A stretch of DNA of 64,000 bases, taken from NCBI GenBank assembly GCA_017417315.1, contig JAFPZK010000030.1, forward strand, positions 1-64,000, given 5' to 3'. A program made the position numbers and the translations under genes. This document shows positions 42,642 through 51,640 of the stretch, in pieces; the first letter of the stretch is position 1, and the number at the start of each line of letters is the position of its first letter. Under the pieces are notes generated by a model. That model had not been told where the DNA came from. It was given only the letters and a program-made list of their open reading frames with translations, and ran no database searches. The DNA is from Bacteroidales bacterium. GTDB lineage: Bacteria; Bacteroidota; Bacteroidia; Bacteroidales; UBA3824.

Positions 42642-43345
42642 TTGAATTAACCATAATTGCATTATTGCCGATTTTTGTGATATTGGCATTCGTATATTTC
42701 AGAGACCCTGACAAAGAGCCGCCCAAAACGCTGTTCACCGCATTTTTTTTCGGAGTGCTTACCATTATTCCGGCGGCGTTATGGGAAGAATTTGTGTGTA
42801 ATTTTTTTCTGGCAGAAGAATATCCGTTTATCAACAACTTTTTTTGCATTGCGCTGACGGAAGAAGTAGTAAAACTTGCCGTCATAATTTTGTACGTTTT
42901 CCGGCATAAAGATTTCAACGATACTTTTGACGGAATAGTCTATGCGGTAGCGGTTTCGCTTGGCTTTGCGGCTGCTGAAAATATTATGTACACATTAGAA
43001 AGCGGACTTGATACGGGCATAATGCGAGCATTTACTTCCGTGCCGGGGCATGCTGCGTTTGCGGTTTTTATGGGATACCTTATTCCGCGAGCCAAAACCA
43101 ACCATTTTTATATGCGGACACAAAAACGCAATAAATACATATTGCTGTCTTTGCTTATCCCGACAGTAATTCACGGTATGTATGATTACCTTCTGACAAT
43201 CAAAGAAGTAGGATTATTTTTAGTGTTAATAATCTGTATTGACATCGCTGCAATAATAATCATCAACAAAGCCAGAAAAAACGACCGCTCCATTATGATT
43301 GATACAGAAGAGATGACAGACAATCAAATAAACATAGCCAAATAA
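42638..43345 (+). CDS. PrsW-family intramembrane metalloprotease
   Basis: A 235-residue membrane protein with about seven hydrophobic helices. The PrsW motifs are clear: EE in ALTEEVVKLAVI near 68-79, AAAENIMYTLE near 111-121, HAAFAVFMGYL near 139-149, and HGMYDYLL near 181-188. Members cleave anti-sigma factors or other membrane proteins. No anti-sigma gene is nearby. It is translationally coupled to queE and overlaps the convergent ATPase gene by 22 bases. Confidence 0.87.
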   Translation: MIELTIIALLPIFVILAFVYFRDPDKEPPKTLFTAFFFGVLTIIPAALWEEFVCNFFLAEEYPFINNFFCIALTEEVVKLAVIILYVFRHKDFNDTFDGIVYAVAVSLGFAAAENIMYTLESGLDTGIMRAFTSVPGHAAFAVFMGYLIPRAKTNHFYMRTQKRNKYILLSLLIPTVIHGMYDYLLTIKEVGLFLVLIICIDIAAIIIINKARKNDRSIMIDTEEMTDNQINIAK

Positions 43346-44622
43346 ATAGGCAACGTAATTTTTTTACCGTCAGTGCCGACATTGACATTTCCGAATTTAT
43401 AACCGTGATTAATACCGTGCCATGTCAAGACGATATTTAAAGATTGCGTCCGCCCGTTTTTGGCTTTTACTTCTACCGGTAACGGATTATTTTTATCGGT
43501 CAAGACGAATTCGATTTCGACGGAAGAATCGTCTTTTTTATAAAAATACAAGGGCAGATTTTTTTTGCGCAAAATGTCAGCCATAAGATTTTCGTAAATA
43601 CCGCCTTTTGCCGGTCCGCTTAGTGTGTCTTCAAGGAGAGCGGCTTTCATCTCGAACCCGTACATTGACACTAAAAGCCCCATGTCGCCCATATAAACGC
43701 GGAAATTATCATCTCGGACGTATGCCGGCAACGGAAATTGCAATGTAGAAAGGTTATAACAATATGCTACAATGCCTGCATCACGCAACCAATCTAAGGC
43801 GTTAGCAAATTTTCTGGCAGTACCGCCTTTTTCCACCACGGAATATTGAAATTTCGTATTTTCCTTTGCCAATTGCCTCGGAATCGACAAAAAACAACTC
43901 CTCGCTTTAACACGGTCTGCATTGTCGGCATATTTGGCAATGTCGTTAAGATATGCAGAAATGATTTTTTGCTGTTCCTGATGAACTATGCTGAAATTGC
44001 CGCTCGCAATATAACTATTTACAACTACCGGCATACCGCCGACAACCATATATTCACGCAGATATTGCATCATCTTACTATGAACCGTATCGTCTATTTT
44101 TTCCCTGTTTATGAAATGAGTTTTTAACATTTCAATTGTTTCTTCACTAATTCCGACAGCCCAAAGAAACTCCTCAAAATCCAACGAATACATATCGACT
44201 TGCCGTTCATAACCGACCGGAAATGAAGACACTGCATTATAGTTTACTCCGAGCAGAGAACCTGAGGCTATAACATCAAACTGATTGTCAAGAGCCCAAA
44301 ATTTCAGCGAAACTCTTGCCTTAGGACATGCCTGAATTTCGTCAAAAAACACCAACGTCTTTTCGGGAATAAACCTCGCCGAAGGAATATGTACGGAAAT
44401 TCTTTTTATCATTTCTTTAACGGTGAGTTCTCCTTCAAAAGCCGATTTAAGGGCAGGATACTGTTCAAAATTGATTTCAACAAACGACTCATAATTCCGC
44501 TGTGCAAAATCTTCAATGATAAAAGTTTTTCCGATTTGCCGCGCCCCGCGTACCAACAAACATTCGTTCTGTTTAGTAGATTTCCAACTTTCGAGATATT
44601 GTGTAATTTTCCGTTTAAGCAT
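43324..44622 (-). CDS. AAA ATPase with DUF4143 domain
   Basis: A 432-residue ATPase of the AAA_14/DUF4143 family. Walker A is GARQIGKT at about 26-33, Walker B LVFFDEIQACPKA near 108-120. The middle contains YLREYMVVGGMPVVVNSYI, typical of the family. The C-terminal DUF4143 has YFYKKDDSSVEIEFVL and LPVEVKAKNG, a likely nuclease-fold core. Function is unknown; these genes spread readily in anaerobes. A 32-base tandem repeat lies just upstream of its promoter element. Confidence 0.87.
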   Translation of the reverse strand: MLKRKITQYLESWKSTKQNECLLVRGARQIGKTFIIEDFAQRNYESFVEINFEQYPALKSAFEGELTVKEMIKRISVHIPSARFIPEKTLVFFDEIQACPKARVSLKFWALDNQFDVIASGSLLGVNYNAVSSFPVGYERQVDMYSLDFEEFLWAVGISEETIEMLKTHFINREKIDDTVHSKMMQYLREYMVVGGMPVVVNSYIASGNFSIVHQEQQKIISAYLNDIAKYADNADRVKARSCFLSIPRQLAKENTKFQYSVVEKGGTARKFANALDWLRDAGIVAYCYNLSTLQFPLPAYVRDDNFRVYMGDMGLLVSMYGFEMKAALLEDTLSGPAKGGIYENLMADILRKKNLPLYFYKKDDSSVEIEFVLTDKNNPLPVEVKAKNGRTQSLNIVLTWHGINHGYKFGNVNVGTDGKKITLPIYLAMFI

Positions 44623-44646
44623 AATTTCTTAATTATTTGTCCGCCA

Positions 44647-44654
44647 CAAAGATA
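44647..44654 (-). promoter_or_regulatory. -7 element (TATCTTTG) before the DUF4143 ATPase gene
   Basis: On the minus strand TATCTTTG lies 24 bases before the start. No -33 TTTG is seen at the usual distance. The tandem repeats begin 10 bases further upstream and would occupy the -33 region. Confidence 0.45.
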
Positions 44655-44663
44655 CAAAACTTT

Positions 44664-44745
44664 TGCAGATTTTCGGAGGTTATTTTTGTTAAAAATGCAG
44701 ATTTTCGGAGGTTATTTTTGTTAAAAATGCAGATTTTCGGAGGTT
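44664..44745. repeat. 32-base tandem repeat, about 2.5 copies
   Basis: Copies start at 44665, 44697 and 44729. The common part begins GCAGATTTTCGGAGGTTATT and runs through a T-rich stretch to AAAAAT. The third copy breaks off after 17 bases. Copies are identical as far as I can read. The array lies between the ATPase start and the terminator of the next gene. Confidence 0.9.
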
Positions 44746-44763
44746 TCAAGATAAAAATCCCCT

Positions 44764-44803
44764 AAAAAAAAGACCGTCCGATACTTCACAGTGTCAGACG
44801 GCC
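44764..44803 (-). terminator. Intrinsic terminator of the alpha-oxoamine synthase gene
   Basis: On the minus strand a 12-base stem with G-U pairs and one mismatch (GGCCGTCTGACA against TATCGGACGGTC) is followed by eight T. It lies about 45 bases after the stop codon. Confidence 0.75.
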
Positions 44804-44849
44804 CAAAAACAAAAAATAAATACTATGACAAAATCTTAATCCACTAATT

Positions 44850-46175
44850 TTAGAACTCCACTTTGCCTGATTTCAGCATTGTCCACGGGTCAACTTTGTC
44901 GGCTTTGTATCTGCCGGCATCAAGTTTTTCCTTGCAGGCTTTAAATGCTTTAATCGTCCTGTCAACTTGTTCCAAAGTGTGAGATGCAGTCGGAATTACC
45001 CTGAACATAACCGTGCCTTTCGGTACAACCGGATAAACCACAATAGAACAGAATATTCCGTAATTTTCCCTCAAATCCAAAAGCAAGTTAGTTGCCTCTG
45101 CCGTACATTGAACGTCGCTCGCATTCGGGTCGCCGTGCATATAAACGGGAGTTACGGGAGACTGCGTTTTTCCTATATCAAATCCTTCTTTCTTGAAACC
45201 TTCTTGAATAGCGTTAACGATTTTCCAAAGGTTTTCTCTATATTTAGGATTCTGCTCAATCAAGTCAAGACGTTTCAAATGACCGATAACCATAGGCATC
45301 GGAAGTGATTTAGCATAAATTTGCGAACGAAGATTCATTCTCAAAAAGTCGATAACGTTTCTCGGACCTGAAATAAAACCGCCGATACCTGCCATCGCTT
45401 TTGCAAACGTTGCAAAATACAAGTCAACCTTGTCCTGAACGCCGAAATGTTCGCCCGTGCCGCCGCCGTTAGGTCCCATAGTTCCGAAACCGTGAGCATC
45501 GTCAATCAAAAGTCTGAACTGATATTTATCTTTGAGGTCTGTAATACCTTTCAAATTACCGAGGTCGCCTGCCATTCCGAAAACGCCTTCCGTTATCACC
45601 AAAATAGAACCGCCCGTTTCAGCAACTTTTTTAGTTGCCCTTTGAAGCATAACTTCCAATTTTGCCATATCGTTGTGCGGGAATACGTAACTCATTTTTT
45701 CGCCGCCGCATTTTGCTTTATGAAGGAAAATTCCGTCCATAATACAAGCGTGAGCCTCGTAATCGTAAACTATAACGTCGTTTCTGTCAACAATAGAGTC
45801 AATAATAGAAACCATCGCCTGATAACCGAAATTAACTACAAAAGCCGCCTCTTTTTTTGCGTGAGCCGCAAGACGTCTTTCCAATTCTTCGTGCAATGTC
45901 GTCTGTCCTGACATCATTCTCGCACCCATAGGAGCGGCAAGACCGTATTGTGCTGCGCCTTCTGCATCGGCTTTTCTTACCTCAGGGTCGTTAGCCAAAC
46001 CGAGATAATTATTCAAAGACCAGTTAAGAACGGGTTTTACACCGAAAGGAGTTCTGAAATTCATTTCAGGACCGATTTCGCCTTCCAATTTCGGAAACAT
46101 AAAATAACCGTCGCCGCCTTGCTGATATTTGCCGAGGTCGGTTACTTTTTTTACTACTTTTTCAAATAAATCCAC
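44850..46175 (-). CDS. PLP-dependent alpha-oxoamine synthase (Kbl/serine palmitoyltransferase-like)
   Basis: A 441-residue enzyme that condenses an amino acid with an acyl-CoA and releases CO2. Family features are GARMMSGQTTLHEELERRLA near 85-104, DYEAHACIMDG near 138, LIDDAHGFGTMG near 220-231, and the PLP lysine in FATFAKAMAGIGGF near 256-269. The sequence is closer to the longer flavobacterial proteins proposed as serine palmitoyltransferases than to E. coli Kbl. No threonine dehydrogenase gene is adjacent. Sphingolipid synthesis is common in Bacteroidota, so this could be its first step. The enzyme class is clear; the substrate is inferred. Confidence 0.82.
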   Translation of the reverse strand: MDLFEKVVKKVTDLGKYQQGGDGYFMFPKLEGEIGPEMNFRTPFGVKPVLNWSLNNYLGLANDPEVRKADAEGAAQYGLAAPMGARMMSGQTTLHEELERRLAAHAKKEAAFVVNFGYQAMVSIIDSIVDRNDVIVYDYEAHACIMDGIFLHKAKCGGEKMSYVFPHNDMAKLEVMLQRATKKVAETGGSILVITEGVFGMAGDLGNLKGITDLKDKYQFRLLIDDAHGFGTMGPNGGGTGEHFGVQDKVDLYFATFAKAMAGIGGFISGPRNVIDFLRMNLRSQIYAKSLPMPMVIGHLKRLDLIEQNPKYRENLWKIVNAIQEGFKKEGFDIGKTQSPVTPVYMHGDPNASDVQCTAEATNLLLDLRENYGIFCSIVVYPVVPKGTVMFRVIPTASHTLEQVDRTIKAFKACKEKLDAGRYKADKVDPWTMLKSGKVEF

Positions 46176-46292
46176 GATATTTTGCGCTTTATTATTGTTC
46201 GTATTTTAAAATTTCGTTGCAAAGGTAATAAAAATTTGTAATAAAAAAGAAAAAACGAAAAAAAATTATTACTTTTGTCGAAATATTTTTTC

Positions 46293-47513
46293 ATGCTTAC
46301 GGGTATAATCATACTTTTTATTTTTGGTGCATTAGGTACAATGTTTTTTTCGGGAATGAAAACGGCTCTTACAGTCTGCGATTCCCTGCTTTTTGACATT
46401 GACATCAAAAACGGGGCTATCAAACAAGGCATCGTTTTCCGTCCGAAAGATAACATTCATCTGTGTATCTCGCTTATGCTCACCGGCGAAATCGTTTCGG
46501 CGTGTATGGCGGGAATTGCCGTTTTTTATGCCCAAAGTTTTTTTCAGATAGAAAACCCTTGGATAAAAGCCGCCGTATGTTTTCTCTCGGCTGTTTTGTC
46601 GCTGATACTTTTTAAAACATTACCGTCATCGTATTTTGCAAAAAAAAGCAATTTGATGTTAAGAAAATTTTCACCGCTTGCAAATTTTCTTTCAAACCTT
46701 ATTTATCCGTGGCTGTATATCGTGCTTTTTTTGCCCGTAACAAGAGCCGCCAAGAAAAAAGGAACGGAAAGTTTTTCGGAATTGTTGCCAAATTACAACA
46801 ATTCTCAAAGCATTTCGGAAGAAAAATACCGTCCCGAAGACTTCAAAATTTTGCGTAACGCATTGGATTTTACCAACATAAAAATCCGTGAATGTCTTGT
46901 TCCGAGAAACGAAATCGTCTATGCCGACATCACCGATTCGATAGCCTCGCTTACCAGAAAATTTATTAATTCGGGATTTTCTAAGGTGCTGATTTGCAAG
47001 AACTCTATCGACAACGTTGCCGGTTATGTCAACGCGCTGAAACTTTTTGTCAACCCCGTTGAAATAGAAAAAATCTTAACCGATGTCATCGAAGTCCCCG
47101 AAACTATGACCGCCGACAAACTTTTTAAACTCTTTATTAAAAAGCGTCTGAGCGTTGCTGTCGTCATTGACGAATACGGCGGAATTGCCGGAATGTTAAC
47201 CGTTGAGGACATTATCGAAGAAATCATCGGCGAAATAGAAGACGAACATGACAGTCAGGAATTTATAGAAAAACAAACCGCGCCCAACGAATACATTTTT
47301 TCAGGACGGTTAGAAATTGATTACATCAACGAAAAATATAAACTCAACCTTCCGAAATCCGACGAATACGAAACCCTTGCCGGTTATATTCTGAAAATCA
47401 ACGAGGATATTCCCGACAGCGGCGACGAGGTAAAAGACGGACGTTTTGAGTTGAAAATACTTCAAGCCAAAAAACCGAAAATCAACATAATAAGACTACG
47501 TATCACCCACTAA
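46293..47513 (+). CDS. gldE: GldE-like CBS-domain membrane protein
   Basis: A 406-residue member of the hemolysin C/CNNM-type family, in Bacteroidota usually named GldE after its link to gliding lipoprotein GldD. An N-terminal membrane domain with about four helices (1 to 150) is followed by a CBS pair (LVPRNEIVYADI; VAVVIDEYGGIAGMLTVEDI) and a CorC_HlyC domain at the end. I use the ATG at 46293; the TTG at 46275 lies within a TACTTTTG promoter-like element. Gliding itself is not implied, since many non-gliding species have it. Confidence 0.82.
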   Translation: MLTGIIILFIFGALGTMFFSGMKTALTVCDSLLFDIDIKNGAIKQGIVFRPKDNIHLCISLMLTGEIVSACMAGIAVFYAQSFFQIENPWIKAAVCFLSAVLSLILFKTLPSSYFAKKSNLMLRKFSPLANFLSNLIYPWLYIVLFLPVTRAAKKKGTESFSELLPNYNNSQSISEEKYRPEDFKILRNALDFTNIKIRECLVPRNEIVYADITDSIASLTRKFINSGFSKVLICKNSIDNVAGYVNALKLFVNPVEIEKILTDVIEVPETMTADKLFKLFIKKRLSVAVVIDEYGGIAGMLTVEDIIEEIIGEIEDEHDSQEFIEKQTAPNEYIFSGRLEIDYINEKYKLNLPKSDEYETLAGYILKINEDIPDSGDEVKDGRFELKILQAKKPKINIIRLRITH

Positions 47514-47545
47514 ATTATGAATTATACATTATGAATTACGAATTA
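47514..47545. repeat. Short AT-rich direct repeat between gldE and birA
   Basis: ATTATGAATTA occurs at 47514-47524 and again at 47528-47538, followed by CGAATTA. The pattern fills the whole gap between the genes. Such simple AATTAC/ATGAATT repeats are frequent between Bacteroidota genes. Confidence 0.7.
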
Positions 47546-47551
47546 AAAGAT

Positions 47552-48313
47552 ATGATAAACGAGCAAAAATTTAAGATAATAGACTCCACGAACAACGAAG
47601 CGCAACGGCAGTTGACCGCAGGAGTACCGCAAGAAGATTTTGTAATCCGCGCTGAATTTCAGACCGACGGACGCGGACAACGCGGACATACATGGGATTC
47701 TCAAAACGCTGAAAACCTGACTTTTAGTTACGTTTTCTTTCCCGAAAAACTTGAAGTTCAAAATCAGTTTCAGTTGTCGCAAACAGCCGCGCTTTCAGTT
47801 GCAGAATTTTTAGAAAAAAATTCCGTGCCGGATATTTCAATCAAGTGGCCTAACGACGTTTATGCCGGGGGCTTGAAAAAAATTTGCGGTATGCTGATTG
47901 AAAACACGTTAAGCGGACATTACATAAAAAGTTCGATAATCGGAATCGGTATCAATGTCAACCAAAGTCTTTTCAGAGAAAACCTGCCGAATCCCGTTTC
48001 AATGACCAATTTAACGGGAAAGTTTTATAATTTGGACGAAATGTTTTATGAAATCGTCTCGATTTTAAGGCGTAGACTCTCGGAATTACAAAAAGAAAAT
48101 TTTCCTGCATTAAAAGAAGAATATATGAAAAAACTTCTCGGACTTAACCGAACTCTGATATATTCTTCGGAAGGCAAAATTTTCAAAGGCGTTATCAAAG
48201 ACGTTGATTCTCACGGATATATAACTATTTTCAACGAAAACGCTGGTGAAGAAAAAACCTACGATTTCAATCAGGTAAACCTAATTATCCCGGAACAAAA
48301 AAAGAATTATTAG
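47552..48313 (+). CDS. birA: Biotin--[acetyl-CoA-carboxylase] ligase
   Basis: Attaches biotin to carrier proteins of carboxylases. IIDSTNNEAQ near the N terminus, the biotinyl-AMP loop DGRGQRGHTWDS near 43-54, and IKWPNDVYAGGLKKICGMLIE near 99-119 are characteristic. There is no N-terminal helix-turn-helix, so it is a ligase only and not a repressor. I start at MINEQKFKII because the ATG seven codons earlier lies inside the short repeat; either is possible. The C-terminal SH3-like domain (GVIKDVDSHGYITIF) is present. Confidence 0.9.
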   Translation: MINEQKFKIIDSTNNEAQRQLTAGVPQEDFVIRAEFQTDGRGQRGHTWDSQNAENLTFSYVFFPEKLEVQNQFQLSQTAALSVAEFLEKNSVPDISIKWPNDVYAGGLKKICGMLIENTLSGHYIKSSIIGIGINVNQSLFRENLPNPVSMTNLTGKFYNLDEMFYEIVSILRRRLSELQKENFPALKEEYMKKLLGLNRTLIYSSEGKIFKGVIKDVDSHGYITIFNENAGEEKTYDFNQVNLIIPEQKKNY

Positions 48314-48324
48314 AAAAAAAAACG

Positions 48325-51300
48325 ATGAAACTTTTCAAAAACGCTTTGCTTTTGACATTTCTGTTGTTGACTGTAAATAATTGTTTTTCACAGTTTTACA
48401 ACGGACATCAAATGAATTTCGGACAAAACAGAGTTCAGTATTCCGAATTTGAATGGCTTTATTATCGTTACCCGAAATACGATGTGTATTTTTATCAGCA
48501 GGGCAAAGATTTGGCACAATACGTATGCGAAAAAAGCGATAAAATCATTCCCGAAATGGAAAGATTTTTCGGTAAAACGCTTCAACGGCGGATTATTTTC
48601 ATAGTTTTCAACCGTTTGAGCGAGTTCCGTCAAACCAACATCGGGCTTATGACCGGCGAAAACGAAAACAACACCGGCGGCGTTACAAAAATTATCGACA
48701 ACAAGGTTTTTCTCTATTATGAAGGAGACCACAACAAACTTGACAAACAAATCCGTCAGGCTGTTGCTGATATGCTTTTGCAAAGTACTTTCAGCGGCTC
48801 AGGGCTGAAAAGCAAAGTACAATATTCTTCACAACAAAATTTGCCCGAATGGTTTACCAAAGGACTTACCTTTTATGTCGCTAACGAATGGTCATACGAA
48901 ACAGAAGACATTCTCAGGGACGGTTTTTTGTCAGGAAAATACAAAAAAATTGCATGGCTCGAAGGCGATGACGCAATGTATGCAGGTTATTCGCTTTGGT
49001 ACTATATTAATAAAGTGTACGGCAGAGATGCCGTGCCGAGTATCATTTATCTGACTTCCATTTCCAGAAACGTCAACAACTCGATAAGCCATATTATTGA
49101 CAGTCCGTTCAGAGAATTAAACAAAGAATGGAGAGATTATTATATCAAAAAATTTTCCGCCAACAGTTCGCGAAAAGATTTACCCGACACCGTGCCGGTA
49201 GTAAAACGTCCGCGTCAAAACGCCGTTTATTTGCGCCCGATGACTTCTCCCGACGGTAATTATACGTTTTTTCACGTTAACAAATCGGGGAAATACAAAC
49301 TTTTCTTAAAGGACAATCAAACGGGAAAAACATCGTGTTTTTTAACCAAAGAACATAAAATTGAACAAATCACCGATTATCAGTTTCCCGTCAGCGCATG
49401 GCACCCTAACTCCAAAGTTATAGCATTTGCCGTTGACGAAAAAGGATATATATATCTGTATCAATACAATACTGAAAACGGTGAAATTCATAAAAAACAA
49501 CTTCCGAAATTCGACAAAGTTTATTCGATGAACTATTCTGACAACGGACTCAACCTTGTTATGAGCGTTCAGATTTCGGGCTGTACCGACATTGTAGTTT
49601 TCAACATCGGTTCGGGGTCGTTTGAAAGAATAACGCAGGATTTAGCAGACGACCAAGACCCTCAGTTTATCGAAAATTCAAGCAAAATTATTTTCTCCTC
49701 CAACCGCAAAAGCGACACTTTGGAAGTTGAAAAAAGCGACTCACACAAAGACATTCAAAAGACATACGACATTTTTGTGTACGATTACAAACACAAAGAC
49801 CCAGTTTTGAAACGCGTTACGAATACGCCTTACGAAAACGAAACTTCTCCGAAAGAAACCGCATACAACAAGTACACGTATCTTTCTGACCAAAACGGAA
49901 TCATAAACCGTTACGCTTCGGTTTACGACAGCACAATCATCGCGATAGATACCATAGTACATTATTCGTATCAGAACAAAATGCGGGCTGCAACGGATTT
50001 CAACCGTAACATTCTGTTTTTGAATTACGACAAAAAAACTTCTACGGCTGACGAAGCATTTTTAAAAGACGGTCGTTATCGTCTTTTCAAGAAAAACGTT
50101 TCGCAATTTGACGAAAATGTACCGGCAGTTTTGGAAAAAACTTATTTCAGAGAACTTCAAGACCGCCGTCAAAAGAAACTTGACAGTTTGGAAGTAGTCA
50201 AAAAACTAAAAGCGGCAGAAGAACGCCGTAGAAACGACTCCATAGCAGCAAATCCGCCCAAAGAATGGAAACACCCTGACTCTCTGAAATATGATATTAT
50301 GAATTACATTTTCGAGCAGGACAAACACCCCGCTTATCAACTCATATATTACGGAGAGGATTTGAAATCAAGACGTAAAAACCAAAACGCTGAAAAACCG
50401 AAACAAAGGCTCTATTACACAACCTTTTATACGGATTATTTGGTTTCTCAGGTTGACTTTTCGTCTTTAAACCAAAGTTACCAGACTTTTGCCGGCGGAC
50501 CGTATTATTTTAATTCCAACGCCAACGCATTTTTCAAAGTCGGAATAAAAGACTTGTTTGAAGATTACAGAATTTCGGCGGCGGTAAGAATAGGCGGAAA
50601 CCTTGACAGTTACGAGTATTATTTCTCGTTTGAAAACCTGAAAAAGCGTTTGGACAAACAATATGTCTATCACCGTTATACTTTCAACAACGATGACGAC
50701 GACTACGCTTTAAGAAAAATGACGACAAACGAAGGTATGTTTATCGCCTCCTACCCTTTCAACCAAGTTGCCTCAATACGCGGAACCTTGGGTTTGCGGT
50801 ACGACAAAAAAACTTTCCTTATAACTGATTATCAATTTCTTAACCGCGACAACGAATATCAGGTTTTCGCAAAAGGAAAACTTGAATACATTTTCGACAA
50901 TTCCCGCTCGCTCGGCACTAACACGCCGGTAGGTTTAAAGTTTAAAACTTGGAGCGAACTCTACCAACAGGTTGAAGGCAAATACGATATTATTTCGTCA
51001 TGGGGTTATGATTTGAGGTATTATCAAAAAATTCACCGCTGTTTGATTTTTGCGAGCAGATTTGCCGGCGCAACATCTTTCGGCAGCGGAAAAATCATAT
51101 ACTATTTGGGCGGCGTTGACAACTGGACAAGTTTTTCTTCCGACAAAAGCAAGATGTTTGACCAGTCCGTCAGAATAGACCAAAAAGAAAACTACATTTA
51201 TCAGGCAGTCGGGACAAATATGAGGGGCTTTATTCAGAATTGCAGAAACGGCAACTCTTTTGCCGTTCTCAACACCGAACTCCGCTGGCCGGTTTTCAGA

Positions 51301-51615
51301 TACTTTTTCAACCGTCCGCTCAGTTCAAAACTTTTGAACGATTTTCAGTTAATCGGCTTTTTTGACGCCGGAAGCGCATGGAGCGGTTATCTGCCCGGCA
51401 ACAACGAAGAAAACGCTTACAACAAATACGAGTTCAGAAGAGGCTCCATAACAATGATAATTGACGTTGCAAGACCGTCAGTAGTAGCCGGTTACGGTTT
51501 CGGATTAAGAACCTCGTTGCTCGGATATTTTCTCAGGTTCGATTGGGCTTGGGGCGTAGAAGGACACGTTGTTTTGCCGAAAGTGTTTTATTTCTCGTTA
51601 GGATTGGATTTTTAA
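48325..51615 (+). CDS. Large exported protein: gluzincin-like region, TolB-like propeller and C-terminal outer-membrane barrel
   Basis: A 1096-residue protein with a signal peptide (1-22). Residues 30-290 resemble a peptidase-MA-like module, including LPEWFTKGLTFYVANEWS, but no HExxH zinc site is visible. A beta-propeller of PD40/TolB-type repeats follows at about 300-560 (SPDGNYTFFHVN; DNGLNLVMSVQ; NSSKIIFSSNRKSD). After a charged linker near 610-660, the last 400 residues are rich in alternating strands and aromatic residues and end YFSLGLDF, as expected for an outer-membrane barrel. It lies 11 bases after birA. The role is unknown; binding of a surface polymer or protein is a guess. Confidence 0.75.
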   Translation: MKLFKNALLLTFLLLTVNNCFSQFYNGHQMNFGQNRVQYSEFEWLYYRYPKYDVYFYQQGKDLAQYVCEKSDKIIPEMERFFGKTLQRRIIFIVFNRLSEFRQTNIGLMTGENENNTGGVTKIIDNKVFLYYEGDHNKLDKQIRQAVADMLLQSTFSGSGLKSKVQYSSQQNLPEWFTKGLTFYVANEWSYETEDILRDGFLSGKYKKIAWLEGDDAMYAGYSLWYYINKVYGRDAVPSIIYLTSISRNVNNSISHIIDSPFRELNKEWRDYYIKKFSANSSRKDLPDTVPVVKRPRQNAVYLRPMTSPDGNYTFFHVNKSGKYKLFLKDNQTGKTSCFLTKEHKIEQITDYQFPVSAWHPNSKVIAFAVDEKGYIYLYQYNTENGEIHKKQLPKFDKVYSMNYSDNGLNLVMSVQISGCTDIVVFNIGSGSFERITQDLADDQDPQFIENSSKIIFSSNRKSDTLEVEKSDSHKDIQKTYDIFVYDYKHKDPVLKRVTNTPYENETSPKETAYNKYTYLSDQNGIINRYASVYDSTIIAIDTIVHYSYQNKMRAATDFNRNILFLNYDKKTSTADEAFLKDGRYRLFKKNVSQFDENVPAVLEKTYFRELQDRRQKKLDSLEVVKKLKAAEERRRNDSIAANPPKEWKHPDSLKYDIMNYIFEQDKHPAYQLIYYGEDLKSRRKNQNAEKPKQRLYYTTFYTDYLVSQVDFSSLNQSYQTFAGGPYYFNSNANAFFKVGIKDLFEDYRISAAVRIGGNLDSYEYYFSFENLKKRLDKQYVYHRYTFNNDDDDYALRKMTTNEGMFIASYPFNQVASIRGTLGLRYDKKTFLITDYQFLNRDNEYQVFAKGKLEYIFDNSRSLGTNTPVGLKFKTWSELYQQVEGKYDIISSWGYDLRYYQKIHRCLIFASRFAGATSFGSGKIIYYLGGVDNWTSFSSDKSKMFDQSVRIDQKENYIYQAVGTNMRGFIQNCRNGNSFAVLNTELRWPVFRYFFNRPLSSKLLNDFQLIGFFDAGSAWSGYLPGNNEENAYNKYEFRRGSITMIIDVARPSVVAGYGFGLRTSLLGYFLRFDWAWGVEGHVVLPKVFYFSLGLDF

Positions 51616-51640
51616 AAAAAAAGATTAAATATATAAGAAA

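Noticed and set aside
44664..44745. CRISPR-like array
   Set aside because: The repeats follow each other directly with no unique spacers, only about 2.5 copies exist, and no cas gene is near.
46275..46292. TTG start for gldE
   Set aside because: The TTG is inside a TACTTTTG promoter-like element; the ATG at 46293 gives a better membrane-protein N terminus.
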